Of a stretch of 64,000 nt of DNA, positions 27,601 to 35,394 are shown in pieces. The notes beneath the pieces are model-generated. The model was given only the letters and a program-made list of their open reading frames with translations. It had not been told where the DNA came from and did not search any database. Position 1 is the stretch's first letter. Each line of letters begins with the position of its first letter. The translations under genes were made by a program, and so were the position numbers. This DNA comes from Betaproteobacteria bacterium UBA1934 (GTDB lineage Bacteria; Pseudomonadota; Gammaproteobacteria; Burkholderiales; Rhodocyclaceae): assembly GCA_002337055.1 (NCBI GenBank), contig DDFG01000005.1:830222-894221 (forward strand). Reading direction: 5' to 3'.

Positions 27601-28567
27601 CAGCCGTGCCAAGCCGCCGGCCACGCTGGGCAAGCCAGGCGTCCGGGAACAGGTCATCCATTTCATGAACCGGCCAATGCCCGGCGGGCTACCCAAACGC
27701 ATGTCGCGCACCTTGCTGGATATCGAGGACGACAAGGTGATCCCAGTCATCCGCAATCCGCAGAAGGTGACCGAAGAGTCGGATGCTGTTTTCTACTTTC
27801 CTGGTTGCGGCTCGGAGCGCTTGTTCTCTCAGGTCGGGCTGGCGACGCAAGCCATGCTCTACGAAGTGGGGGCGATCACGGTGTTGCCGCCGGGCTATCT
27901 CTGCTGTGGTTACCCGCAGACGGCGGCTGGCCGGGAGGACGAGGGGCAGCGCATCACCACCGACAATCGCGTGCTGTTCCATCGGGTGGCCAACACCCTC
28001 AACTATCTCGACATCAAGACTGTGATTGTTTCTTGCGGCACCTGCATGGATCAATTGCAGAAGTACGAGTTCGAGAAGATATTCCCGGGTTGCCGCCTGC
28101 TTGACATCCACGAATACCTGATGGAGAAGGGCGTCAAGACTGACGGCGTCGACGGTGTGCGCTATCTCTACCATGAACCTTGCCATACGCCAATGAAGGT
28201 GCACTCCGGGGTCAAGGTGGCAGGCGCGCTGATGGGTCAGGACATCAAACTGTCCGACCGCTGCTGCGGCGAGGCCGGGTCGTTCGCGGCGTCTCGTCCG
28301 GATATCGCCACCCAGGTCAAATTCAGGAAACAGGAAGAAATCGAGCAGGGCGCCGAGGTGCTGCGGAAAGACGGTTTTGCCGGCGAGGTCAAGATTCTGA
28401 CCTCGTGTCCGGCCTGTTTGCAGGGATTGAGCCGTTATGACGACGACGCCGGGACGGCGGCGGAATACATCGTTGTCGAAACTGCCAAGCGCCTGCTGGG
28501 TACGGACTGGTTGCCGAAATACGTTGAGGCGGCCAATACCGGCGGTATCGAGCGGGTGTTGTTGTAG
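24692..28567 (+). CDS. Giant FAD/iron-sulfur 2-hydroxyacid (D-lactate type) dehydrogenase, DUF3683
   Basis: This 1291-residue fusion has, in order: an N-terminal DUF3683 region (1-about 150); an FAD-binding type 4 domain (PRGGGTGYTGGAVPLTPF near 200, MNAGGKKAVLWG near 290); an FAD-oxidase C domain (MHAGDGNVHTNIPVN, SGEHGIGITKLEYL); two 4Fe-4S motifs (CLRCGKCKPVC near 824, CTVCHKCANPCPVD near 886); and two CCG domains (FYFPGCGSERL with CCGYP, and VSCGTCMDQL with CCGEAG). This combines in one chain what GlcDEF or Dld/LldEFG-type enzymes split among subunits. It probably oxidises D-lactate or a similar acid and passes electrons to quinone. Substrate is inferred. It appears to be transcribed on its own. 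Confidence 0.9.
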   Translation: MTVRLREIPYNYTSFSDREIVIRLLGEENWKIVDYLRSLRVTGRSARMLYEVLGDIWVVRRNPYLEDDLLHNRERRQALIDALHHRLAEFDKRRATAATPDIERSAKVEQLLAAAKQAVVAFEQWFVETAARRRQVLKSLGRHTRRDNIAFDGLARVSHVTDATDWRVEYPFVVLTPDTEEELGPLVRDCIELGLTIIPRGGGTGYTGGAVPLTPFSVVINTEKLTALGPVEAIVLPGHTEPYATIRTGAGVVTKRVADAAESAGRVFAVDPTSIEASCIGGNIAMNAGGKKAVLWGTALDNLAWWKMVMPDGNWLEVERLNHNYGKIHDQALVQFRLKRFDASGQKLLSEEVLDMPGERFRKVGLGKDVTDKFLGGLPGVQKEGTDGIIVAARWVLHKMPPVIRTVCLEFFGQVREGVPSIVEITDYFKPGGAAFEAGVRLAGLEHMDERYLKAVGYATKAKRHGRPKMVLIGDIVGHDEAAVMKATSEVVRMTHSRGAEGFIAVNADTRKKFWLDRSRTAAISRHTNAFKLNEDVVIPLPRMGDYCDGIDRINIELSIANKLALCDALAEFIGGELPLHAGDANLDKDVLIGDRRQSALDHIAAVKARWQWLAAHLDRPLAEAEAEFGAFGVDAAPLTNRADNPTLFHRLQDYSVRVSWKTELKPQLEAIFDGVVYRPVLDRIEALHKEVLRGRVFVALHMHAGDGNVHTNIPVNSDNYEMLQTGNRAVDRIMTLARTLNGVISGEHGIGITKLEYLHEDEIKSFWDYKAKVDPEGRFNKGKLMPGGNLDDAYTPSFNLLGAESLIMEQSAIGKISDSVKDCLRCGKCKPVCTTHVPRANLQYSPRNKILGTSLLIEAFLYEEQTRRGISLDHWAEFEDVADHCTVCHKCANPCPVDIDFGDVTIAMRNFLRTQGKKSFNPGTAAAMAFLTAKDPATLKLIRAGMLEWGFKLQRLGHRLFKSFGLIQGSRAKPPATLGKPGVREQVIHFMNRPMPGGLPKRMSRTLLDIEDDKVIPVIRNPQKVTEESDAVFYFPGCGSERLFSQVGLATQAMLYEVGAITVLPPGYLCCGYPQTAAGREDEGQRITTDNRVLFHRVANTLNYLDIKTVIVSCGTCMDQLQKYEFEKIFPGCRLLDIHEYLMEKGVKTDGVDGVRYLYHEPCHTPMKVHSGVKVAGALMGQDIKLSDRCCGEAGSFAASRPDIATQVKFRKQEEIEQGAEVLRKDGFAGEVKILTSCPACLQGLSRYDDDAGTAAEYIVVETAKRLLGTDWLPKYVEAANTGGIERVLL

Positions 28568-28664
28568 GGTAGGGGCGGGGTGCGAAGTCGGGCAGGCGTG
28601 AATTATTCACGCTCGCAGCGCCCCAGTTTGCGGTATAGATGACTGACTAGGCTTGAAGAAAATC

Positions 28665-29096
28665 ATGTCCGTATGCGAGTTGTGTTCCACGCCGGGAGGC
28701 ACCGTCTTGTGGCAGTCGCCGCGTTGTCGGGTCGTGCGCGTCGATTCGGCCGAACAACCTGGTTTCTGCCGGGTGGTCTGGCAGTCGCACGTTCGTGAAA
28801 TGACGGATTTGTCGCTTGCCGAGCGCAGTGAACTGATGTCCGTTGTCTGGGCCGTCGAGGACGCGGTGCGCGTTCTCTGTCGGCCTGACAAGGTCAATCT
28901 TGCCAGTTTCGGGAACATGACACCGCACCTGCACTGGCATATTATTCCCCGCTGGTGCGATGATCCGTTCTTCCCCGAGCCAATCTGGGGAAACAGACAG
29001 CGTCACAACCCCCCATCCAGAAATTCGCCCAGCGACGATGAGCTTTCACGACACATCGCCGCAGCATTGACCACGAGCGAGGGAATCCTTCCATGA
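28665..29096 (+). CDS. HIT family nucleotide hydrolase
   Basis: This 143-residue histidine-triad protein has the catalytic HLHWHIIPRW. The N-terminus has a CELC pair typical of the betaproteobacterial branch. HIT proteins of this size hydrolyse nucleoside phosphoramidates or diadenosine polyphosphates; the substrate is not predictable. I chose the ATG at 28665 (GAAGAAA upstream); a TTG at 28653 is less likely. The stop overlaps the start of the next gene (ATGA at 29093), so the HIT protein and the 532-residue protein are coupled. Confidence 0.9.
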   Translation: MSVCELCSTPGGTVLWQSPRCRVVRVDSAEQPGFCRVVWQSHVREMTDLSLAERSELMSVVWAVEDAVRVLCRPDKVNLASFGNMTPHLHWHIIPRWCDDPFFPEPIWGNRQRHNPPSRNSPSDDELSRHIAAALTTSEGILP

Positions 29097-30691
29097 CCGC
29101 CCATTCCATGGCCCGACTCAGCATTCCCGACCTCGAAACCGGAATGAGCTTCCTGAATCGCCTCGCTCTCGCCAACCCCGCGACGGCAGAACTGCAATTG
29201 CTACAGTTCCTCGATACGTTGCTGGACGAACCGCCCGATGCCGCCGATCTCTTCGCTTTGCTTGAACAGGCGCGGGTGCCGCTCTGCTTCGTTGAAGAAG
29301 AGATGGTCTTGCGTTATCACAACAAGGCCCTGCCTTTGCCCGAAATCGAGGAAGCGTGTTTCCAGCGCGTGGTCGAGGTCTGGACCAAGATGCGGCGAGC
29401 CTATTCGGTCTGCGCCGAACTCCAGCAGCCCGATACGCAAGATCCGGCCTACGCTGAGCGGATAGCCACCATTCTGCACCGTTGCATCTATTATTCCGGC
29501 ATGGTGATCGTCGAGCATTTTCGCGCGCGCCGCGAACTGCCGGCCGGCGCTTGGCTGGAATTGCACGGCTTCTACGCCACCGCCGAGGAATGGCGGGTGG
29601 CAACCACGCCGATTGCTGACAATCTGGATCACGACCAGCAGACTACACATTGCGCCGCCGCCTATGTTACGTTGTTGCTGGTTGATATCGCCAGCCCCTA
29701 CAGTCTGAGCGTGCGCGATTTGAATCTGATCCGACGTTGGGCGACCATGTGGTCGCCACTGGTGGGGGTATCCCCAGTGGCGGACGATATCGAATTACCG
29801 CCCTTTGTGGTTGAGTTGATGCGGGACACTGGCATGCATCCCACACCGTACGCCGAGGAGCCCAGTGCAGATGTCCGTCGTCTCGACACGACCCGTCTGG
29901 CGGCACAGGTCAACCAGACGTTGGCCCAACTCAAGCAACGCATTCCGCCGACTCAGCTTAATTTGGGTGAAGAAACCAACACCCACGTCACCCGGTTGAT
30001 GACACAGTTGTCGCGGCCTTGGGCACAAATGACCGCCCCACGCCGCTTTCGGCGTTTTCCCACCACAGGTCAGGCGAGGGTGGCCATCGGCTTCGAGCCG
30101 ATGCATTACTTTGTCAGCGACAAGGAATTCGAGCAGCCGGATACCGCGTCGACTTATTCCCGAGGTGAGTTCGATTCACTTTTCATGTTCCGGCAGATGG
30201 CCGATCCCTCGCAAAAGCCCAACGAACCGACAGTGCCGGATTACTCCGTCGACGTCTGGGAGGTGGTCAATCATTCCGCCAATGGTTTCCGGCTGGCGCG
30301 TAGCGCGGTCGGGCAAAGAATGGCGCATGGGCAGTTGATCGCGCTTTGTCCGCATGACGGCGAGCAGTTCATTCTCGCGCAAACCAGTTGGCTCATGCAG
30401 GATTCGGCGGGAGGGTTGTTGGCCGGGGTCGCCATTTTGCCGGGTAAGCCGCTTGGGGTCGCCATCCGGCTGTCCAACCGGGCGCGTGCCGGAACAGATC
30501 GTTTCAGTCGCGCCTTTCTCTTGTCACCCGTGGCCGCAATCGGTGAAGAAGGCTCGCTGGTCTTGCCTCTGGGCATGTATCAGGCTAGCCAACTGCTTGA
30601 TCTGGCGGACGGCGGCATCAAGCAGGCAAAGATGAAGAACATCCTGCAACGCGGCGTCGATTTTGAGCGAATCAGTTTCGAACTGGTTTGA
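29093..30691 (+). CDS. Uncharacterised 532-residue protein with a divergent PilZ-like C-terminal part
   Basis: I do not recognise a named family. Residues 1-about 310 look all-helical and soluble. Around 330 there is an arginine cluster (PRRFRRFPTTGQ) that fits the RxxxR signature of cyclic-di-GMP-binding PilZ domains. About 75 residues later comes VVNHSANGFRL, which fits (D/N)xSxxG, followed by beta-strand-like sequence. In normal PilZ domains these motifs are 20-30 residues apart, so here an insertion would split the domain. The gene is coupled to the HIT gene upstream and followed after 50 bases by DUF971 and ubiE. A c-di-GMP effector role is inference. Confidence 0.8.
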   Translation: MTAHSMARLSIPDLETGMSFLNRLALANPATAELQLLQFLDTLLDEPPDAADLFALLEQARVPLCFVEEEMVLRYHNKALPLPEIEEACFQRVVEVWTKMRRAYSVCAELQQPDTQDPAYAERIATILHRCIYYSGMVIVEHFRARRELPAGAWLELHGFYATAEEWRVATTPIADNLDHDQQTTHCAAAYVTLLLVDIASPYSLSVRDLNLIRRWATMWSPLVGVSPVADDIELPPFVVELMRDTGMHPTPYAEEPSADVRRLDTTRLAAQVNQTLAQLKQRIPPTQLNLGEETNTHVTRLMTQLSRPWAQMTAPRRFRRFPTTGQARVAIGFEPMHYFVSDKEFEQPDTASTYSRGEFDSLFMFRQMADPSQKPNEPTVPDYSVDVWEVVNHSANGFRLARSAVGQRMAHGQLIALCPHDGEQFILAQTSWLMQDSAGGLLAGVAILPGKPLGVAIRLSNRARAGTDRFSRAFLLSPVAAIGEEGSLVLPLGMYQASQLLDLADGGIKQAKMKNILQRGVDFERISFELV

Positions 30692-30741
30692 ATATCGTGG
30701 CGCCGGTCCCGGACCGGCTGCACCAAACAAGGAGAATTGCC

Positions 30742-31200
30742 ATGCCGGGTCTGGACAAGGACACCCCTGTTCCGACAGACATCAAGCTGCACAAAGTGTC
30801 AAAGATGCTTGAATTGAATTATGCCGAGCTGAACGAACACTACGAATTGCCGTGCGAATACCTGCGGGTCATGACACCCTCGGCCGAGGCGCGGGGCCAT
30901 GGTCCCGGTCAAGAGGTCTTGCAGCATGGCTGCCAGGGCGTCGGCATCGAGCGCATCGAGCCGGTGGGCAACTATGCGTTGCGGTTGGTTTTTTCGGATG
31001 GCCACGACAGTGGATTGTATTCGTGGGATTTGCTGTACGAACTGGGCAAAAACCATGCGATGCTATGGGGCGACTATCTGAAGCGAATTGAATTGGCGGG
31101 CTTGTCACGTGCGCCGCGAGTGGCCGCGCAGCCGGTCGAACTGAACCGCTGGCGGCACAATGTTGGCGCGGCGGATAAGCATGGGCATGAACATGACTAA
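30742..31200 (+). CDS. DUF971 family protein
   Basis: This 152-residue protein has the DUF971 fold, also known as the N-terminal domain of gamma-butyrobetaine hydroxylase-like proteins. It includes LRLVFSDGHDSGLYSWDLLYELG, of which SDGHDSGLYSWDLLYE is the conserved part, and LHKVSKMLELNY at the start. The ATG at 30742 has an excellent ribosome site (AAGGAGAATTGCC). The C-terminus is His-rich (KHGHEHD). It overlaps the ubiE start by 8 bases. In betaproteobacteria this gene often precedes ubiE; a role in FeS or quinone metabolism has been suggested for the domain, but the function remains unproven. Confidence 0.9.
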   Translation: MPGLDKDTPVPTDIKLHKVSKMLELNYAELNEHYELPCEYLRVMTPSAEARGHGPGQEVLQHGCQGVGIERIEPVGNYALRLVFSDGHDSGLYSWDLLYELGKNHAMLWGDYLKRIELAGLSRAPRVAAQPVELNRWRHNVGAADKHGHEHD

Positions 31201-31930
31201 CACAACGACACACTTCGGGTACGAGACCGTGGCCGAAGCCGAAAAGGCGCGCCGGGTGGCTGGCGTTTTCGATTCGGTGGCCAGCCGTTATGACTTGATG
31301 AACGACCTGATGTCGGGCGGACTGCATCGGTTGTGGAAAGCCTTTGCCATTGCCCAGAGCGGTGTGCGCGCGGGCTCGCGTGTGCTGGACGTCGCTGGCG
31401 GCACCGGCGATCTGTCGCTAGCCTTTGCAAAGCGCGTGGGTGCCAGCGGCCAGGTTTGTCTGACCGATATCAACAACGCCATGCTCTCGCGCGGAAGAGA
31501 TCGTTTGCTCGACAAGGGCTATATGGTGCCCGCCGTGCAATGCGACGCCGAGAAAATCCCCTTCTCGGACGATAGCTTCGACTGCGTCACGGTGGCCTTT
31601 GGCTTGCGCAACATGACGCATAAGGACGGCGCGCTGGCGGAAATGCGGCGGGTGCTGAAGCCCGGCGGACGCTTGCTCGTGCTGGAGTTTTCCAGAATCT
31701 GGAAGCCGCTGGCGCCGGCCTACGATTTCTATTCTTTCAACGTCATTCCACGCGTCGGCAAATGGGTGACGCAAGACGAGGAGAGCTATCGTTATCTGGC
31801 CGAATCCATCCGGATGCATCCCGGCCAGGAAGAACTGCGTCAAATGATGGTGGCGGCAGGCCTGGAACGGGTGGAGTATTTCAACCTCGCGCTCGGCGTC
31901 GTGGCATTGCATCGCGGCATCAAATTTTAG
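31193..31930 (+). CDS. ubiE: Ubiquinone/menaquinone C-methyltransferase
   Basis: This 245-residue SAM-dependent methyltransferase acts on the demethoxy-quinol ring in ubiquinone (and menaquinone) synthesis. It shows the family signature FDSVASRYDLMNDLMSGGLH, the SAM loop LDVAGGTGDLS, and the C-terminal GLERVEYFNLALGVVALHRG. Three in-frame ATGs (31181, 31187, 31193) are possible; I chose the last, which fits the family N-terminus MTNTTTHFGYETV. It overlaps DUF971 and is followed after 20 bases by ubiJ. Confidence 0.95.
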   Translation: MTNTTTHFGYETVAEAEKARRVAGVFDSVASRYDLMNDLMSGGLHRLWKAFAIAQSGVRAGSRVLDVAGGTGDLSLAFAKRVGASGQVCLTDINNAMLSRGRDRLLDKGYMVPAVQCDAEKIPFSDDSFDCVTVAFGLRNMTHKDGALAEMRRVLKPGGRLLVLEFSRIWKPLAPAYDFYSFNVIPRVGKWVTQDEESYRYLAESIRMHPGQEELRQMMVAAGLERVEYFNLALGVVALHRGIKF

Positions 31931-31950
31931 CGACTGCGGAAGATTGAGCC

Positions 31951-32541
31951 ATGGTCAGCGAAGGACGCCGTTACGATCTGCCGAGTCAATGCGCTGTTCA
32001 GGTTTTCAATCACCTTTTGCGCGCCGAGTCCTGGGCGCGCGCGGCCTTGTTGCCGCACGCCGGCCGCGCTTTCAGCCTGCGGATGAGGGAATGGAAGCTC
32101 AATTTCGGCGTCACGGCGGATGGTGTGCTGGAGGCGAGAGATCATGACGACTTTGATGCAGTCATCGTCATGCCCGATGCCGCGCCGTGGTTGTGGTGGC
32201 GGGATCGCGCTGCGTTCTTCGGGCAGATGCGTTTGAGCGGTTCCGCGGAGTTTTGTGAAGCCTTGGCGCATGTTTTTCGCAACCTTCGCTGGGATCGCGA
32301 GGCCGATCTGGCCAGGATCGTGGGCGACATTGCCGCTCACCGTATCGAAAACGGCCTGGTACGCGCTCAAGACACGGGCGCCGACATTGCGTCCCGCTTG
32401 GTCGATGGCCTTGCTGAAGCACTGAACGAACGCGCCAGTCCGGTGGTCCAGCGCGGTCGACTGGATGACTGGCGAACCTCTCTTGATCTATTTCGCACAG
32501 ATCTAGCGAGGCTGGAGGAACGCGTGGGCAGATTGGCATAG
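31951..32541 (+). CDS. ubiJ: Ubiquinone biosynthesis accessory factor UbiJ (SCP2-like)
   Basis: This 196-residue protein has an N-terminal SCP2-like lipid-binding domain (about 15-110, including LRMREWKLNFGVTADGVLE) and a C-terminal helical tail. UbiJ helps organise the soluble ubiquinone-synthesis complex and presents the hydrophobic intermediates. The order ubiE-ubiJ matches other proteobacteria, but ubiB, which usually comes next, is absent; a terminator and the ATP synthase operon follow instead. Sequence similarity across UbiJ proteins is low, so the call rests partly on position. Confidence 0.85.
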   Translation: MVSEGRRYDLPSQCAVQVFNHLLRAESWARAALLPHAGRAFSLRMREWKLNFGVTADGVLEARDHDDFDAVIVMPDAAPWLWWRDRAAFFGQMRLSGSAEFCEALAHVFRNLRWDREADLARIVGDIAAHRIENGLVRAQDTGADIASRLVDGLAEALNERASPVVQRGRLDDWRTSLDLFRTDLARLEERVGRLA

Positions 32542-32599
32542 GCCGTATGCTGTGGCGATCCCTGGTGCCGAAGGTGGGGGCGGCGTCTGATCTTGCAAG

Positions 32600-32628
32600 A
32601 AAAAGGGCGACCAGCGGTCGCCCTTTTT
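32600..32628. terminator. Bidirectional terminator between ubiJ and atpC
   Basis: A perfect stem AAAAAGGGCGACC / GGTCGCCCTTTTT with a 3-base loop sits between two convergent operons. It has a T run on each strand's 3' side. It should end ubiE-ubiJ transcription on the plus strand and the atp operon on the minus strand. Confidence 0.92.
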
Positions 32629-32646
32629 GGTTTGACGCTTGCGCCG

Positions 32647-33072
32647 TCAATGCGTGTGCTTCTTGAGGTGCGATAGCGTGTGCAACTGCGCGATGGCTTG
32701 CGCCAGTTCCGCTTCTGCCGCGGCATAATCGACTTCCGCCTTGCGATTGGCGAGTGCTTCTTCCGCCTTCCGCTTCGCTTCCAGAGCCTTGGCTTCGTCA
32801 AGGTCATGGGCGCGAATGGCGGTATCGGCCAGCACCGTGATCAGGCCAGGTTGCACCTCCAGCATCCCGCCGGAGACGTATACCAACTCGTAGCCGGTTT
32901 GCGCCGGCACTTTGAGGCGGATGGTTCCCGGTTTGATGCGGGTGAGCAACGGCGTATGGTGCGGATACACGCCAAGTTCGCCGGCTTCGCCGGGGAAGAC
33001 GGCGAATTCGACGATCCCCGAGAAGATCGATTCTTCCGCGCTGACCACGTCGCAATGAACAGTAATTGCCAT
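32647..33072 (-). CDS. atpC: ATP synthase F1 subunit epsilon
   Basis: This 141-residue protein is the last gene of the operon. The N-terminal beta sandwich contains FAVFPGEAGELGVYPHHTPLL and VYVSGGMLEVQPG, and the C-terminal two-helix domain (about 90-135) can act as the inhibitory arm. Epsilon belongs to the central stalk and couples rotation to catalysis. The length is normal. It lies 19 bases after atpD and ends close to the bidirectional terminator. Confidence 0.97.
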   Translation of the reverse strand: MAITVHCDVVSAEESIFSGIVEFAVFPGEAGELGVYPHHTPLLTRIKPGTIRLKVPAQTGYELVYVSGGMLEVQPGLITVLADTAIRAHDLDEAKALEAKRKAEEALANRKAEVDYAAAEAELAQAIAQLHTLSHLKKHTH

Positions 33073-33091
33073 AACGGCCTCCTATAACCGC

Positions 33092-34495
33092 TTATTGCAG
33101 GGTCTTGGCCTTTTCGATGGCTTCTTCGATACCGCCCACCATATAGAAAGCCTGTTCCGGCAGGTGATCGTACTCGCCGGCGACGATGCCCTTGAAGCCC
33201 TTGATGGTTTCCTTGAGCGGTACGTATTTGCCGGGCGAGCCGGTAAACACTTCCGCCACGTGGAAGGGCTGCGACAGGAAACGCTGGATCTTGCGGGCGC
33301 GTGCCACGGCCAGCTTGTCCTCCGGCGACAGTTCGTCCATCCCGAGAATCGCGATGATATCGCGTAGCTCCTTGTATTTCTGCAGGGTTTGCTGCACGGA
33401 ACGGGCGACTTCGTAGTGCTCCGTGCCAACGACCTGCGGATCAAGCTGACGCGAAGTGGAGTCGAGCGGATCAACGGCCGGGTAGATGCCCAGCGCAGCG
33501 ATGTCACGCGACAACACGACGGTCGAGTCCAAGTGCAGGAAGGTGGTGGCGGGCGACGGGTCGGTCAAGTCATCCGCGGGCACATACACGGCCTGGATAG
33601 AGGTGATGGAACCGACCTTGGTCGAGGTAATCCGCTCTTGCAGGCGACCCATTTCTTCCGCCAGCGTCGGCTGGTAGCCCACGGCGGAAGGCATACGGCC
33701 GAGCAGCGCCGACACTTCGGTACCGGCCAGGGTGTAACGGTAGATGTTGTCGATGAAAAGCAGGATGTCACGACCGTCATCGCGGAAACGCTCGGCCATG
33801 GTCAGACCAGTCAGCGCCACGCGCAGACGGTTACCCGGCGGTTCGTTCATCTGACCGAACACCATCGCGACCTTGTCCAGAACGTTGGAGTCTTTCATTT
33901 CGTGGTAGAAGTCGTTCCCTTCGCGGGTACGCTCACCCACGCCGGCGAACACGGACAGACCCGAGTGTTGCTTGGCGATGTTGTTGATCAGCTCCATCAT
34001 ATTGACGGTCTTTCCGACGCCGGCGCCGCCGAACAGGCCGACCTTGCCGCCTTTGGCGAACGGGCAGATCAAGTCGATCACCTTGATGCCGGTTTCGAGC
34101 AGATCAACCGAGGACGACAGTTCGTCGAACTTCGGAGCCGGTGCGTGAATTGGGCGGGTCTCTTCGGTGGCGATCGGGCCAGCTTCGTCGATCGGGCGAC
34201 CCAGCACGTCCATGATGCGGCCCAGCGTGCCGAGACCGACTGGGACGGAAATATAGGCATTGGTATTGTTGACCTTCATGCCGCGGCGCAGGCCGTCGGA
34301 CGAGCCCATGGCGATGGTACGGACGATGCCGTCACCCAGCTGCTGCTGCACTTCGAAGGTCAGGCCGGCTTCCGCCATACCGTTTTCTTCGGCGGCATCC
34401 AGCTTGAGGGCGTCGTACACCTTGGGCATGGCGTCGCGGGGGAAGTGGATGTCCACGACGGCGCCGATGCACTGAACGATGGTACCTTGACTCAT
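33092..34495 (-). CDS. atpD: ATP synthase F1 subunit beta
   Basis: This 467-residue catalytic subunit has the Walker A GGAGVGKTVNMMELI, the family motif VGERTREGNDFY with the catalytic glutamate, and the signature PAVDPLDSTSRQL. The ATG at 34495 has AGGA about 7 bases upstream and gives MSQGTIVQ, the usual betaproteobacterial N-terminus; the frame stays open to 34516. Three copies form the catalytic sites of F1. Spacing to atpG is 17 bases. Confidence 0.98.
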   Translation of the reverse strand: MSQGTIVQCIGAVVDIHFPRDAMPKVYDALKLDAAEENGMAEAGLTFEVQQQLGDGIVRTIAMGSSDGLRRGMKVNNTNAYISVPVGLGTLGRIMDVLGRPIDEAGPIATEETRPIHAPAPKFDELSSSVDLLETGIKVIDLICPFAKGGKVGLFGGAGVGKTVNMMELINNIAKQHSGLSVFAGVGERTREGNDFYHEMKDSNVLDKVAMVFGQMNEPPGNRLRVALTGLTMAERFRDDGRDILLFIDNIYRYTLAGTEVSALLGRMPSAVGYQPTLAEEMGRLQERITSTKVGSITSIQAVYVPADDLTDPSPATTFLHLDSTVVLSRDIAALGIYPAVDPLDSTSRQLDPQVVGTEHYEVARSVQQTLQKYKELRDIIAILGMDELSPEDKLAVARARKIQRFLSQPFHVAEVFTGSPGKYVPLKETIKGFKGIVAGEYDHLPEQAFYMVGGIEEAIEKAKTLQ

Positions 34496-34512
34496 ATTGA
34501 AATCCTTTATTT

Positions 34513-35376
34513 TCAAACAGCGGCGGCGCCGCCGACGATTTCCGACAACTCTTTGGTAATCGCAGCCTGACGGGCCTTGTTGTAGACCAGCTTCAATTCG
34601 TTGATGACGTTCTTGGCATTGTCCGAAGCAGACTTCATCGCCACCATTCGCGCCGATTGTTCCGAGGCCATGTTCTCGGCGAGCGCCTGGTAAATCAGCG
34701 CCTCGACGTAGCGAGCCAGCAGGTCGTCAATCACCGGTTTGGCTTCCGGCTCGTAAACGTAATCCCACTTGGTCTGGGCCGAGCCAACGGCTTCACCGGA
34801 CAGCGGCAGCAGCTGCTCGACGACCGGCTCCTGCTTCATCGTATTGATGAAGCGGGTGTAGGCGATGTACAGGGCGTCGATTTCGCCGCGCATGTAGGCA
34901 TCAAGCTGAACCTTGACCGGACCGATCAGGCGTTCCAGATGCGGCGTGTCACCGAGGGCGATCACGTGCGACACCACCTTGGCGCCGGCACGTTGCATGA
35001 ACCCCCACCCTTTGTTGCCGATGGCGGTGACCTGCAACTTCTTCCCTTCGGCTTCCCACGTCTTCATCCTGTTCAGTGCCAGCCGCAGTACGTTGGTGTT
35101 AAGACCGCCGCACAGGCCCTTGTCAGAGGTGACGAGAATCAGGCCGACGTTCTGCACCGGATCACGCGTGACCAGGAAAGGATGCCGATATTCGGTGATG
35201 GCGTGCGAGAGGTTCGCCGCCACGCGCCGGATCTTTTCGCCATAGGGACGGGCCTGCCGCATCCGGTCCTGCGCCTTGCGCATTTTGGACGCGGCCACCA
35301 TCTCCATGGCCTTTGTGATCTTGCGCGTGTTTTCGACGCTCTTGATCTTGTTGCGAATTTCCTTGCCGCTAGGCAT
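34513..35376 (-). CDS. atpG: ATP synthase F1 subunit gamma
   Basis: This is the 287-residue rotor-shaft subunit. The N-terminal helix GKEIRNKIKSVENTRKITKA and the C-terminal helix ASDNAKNVINELKLVYNKAR form the coiled coil inside the alpha-beta ring; TSDKGLCGGLNTN is also diagnostic. The length is standard. It lies between atpA and atpD with short gaps, as in all proteobacterial atp operons. Confidence 0.98.
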   Translation of the reverse strand: MPSGKEIRNKIKSVENTRKITKAMEMVAASKMRKAQDRMRQARPYGEKIRRVAANLSHAITEYRHPFLVTRDPVQNVGLILVTSDKGLCGGLNTNVLRLALNRMKTWEAEGKKLQVTAIGNKGWGFMQRAGAKVVSHVIALGDTPHLERLIGPVKVQLDAYMRGEIDALYIAYTRFINTMKQEPVVEQLLPLSGEAVGSAQTKWDYVYEPEAKPVIDDLLARYVEALIYQALAENMASEQSARMVAMKSASDNAKNVINELKLVYNKARQAAITKELSEIVGGAAAV

Positions 35377-35394
35377 GGCGTTCTCCCGGCGTGA

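Noticed and set aside
24806..27661. 951-codon minus-strand open frame opposite the large dehydrogenase
   Set aside because: It is a mirror frame caused by high GC; composition is rich in Arg, His and Gln without any motif.
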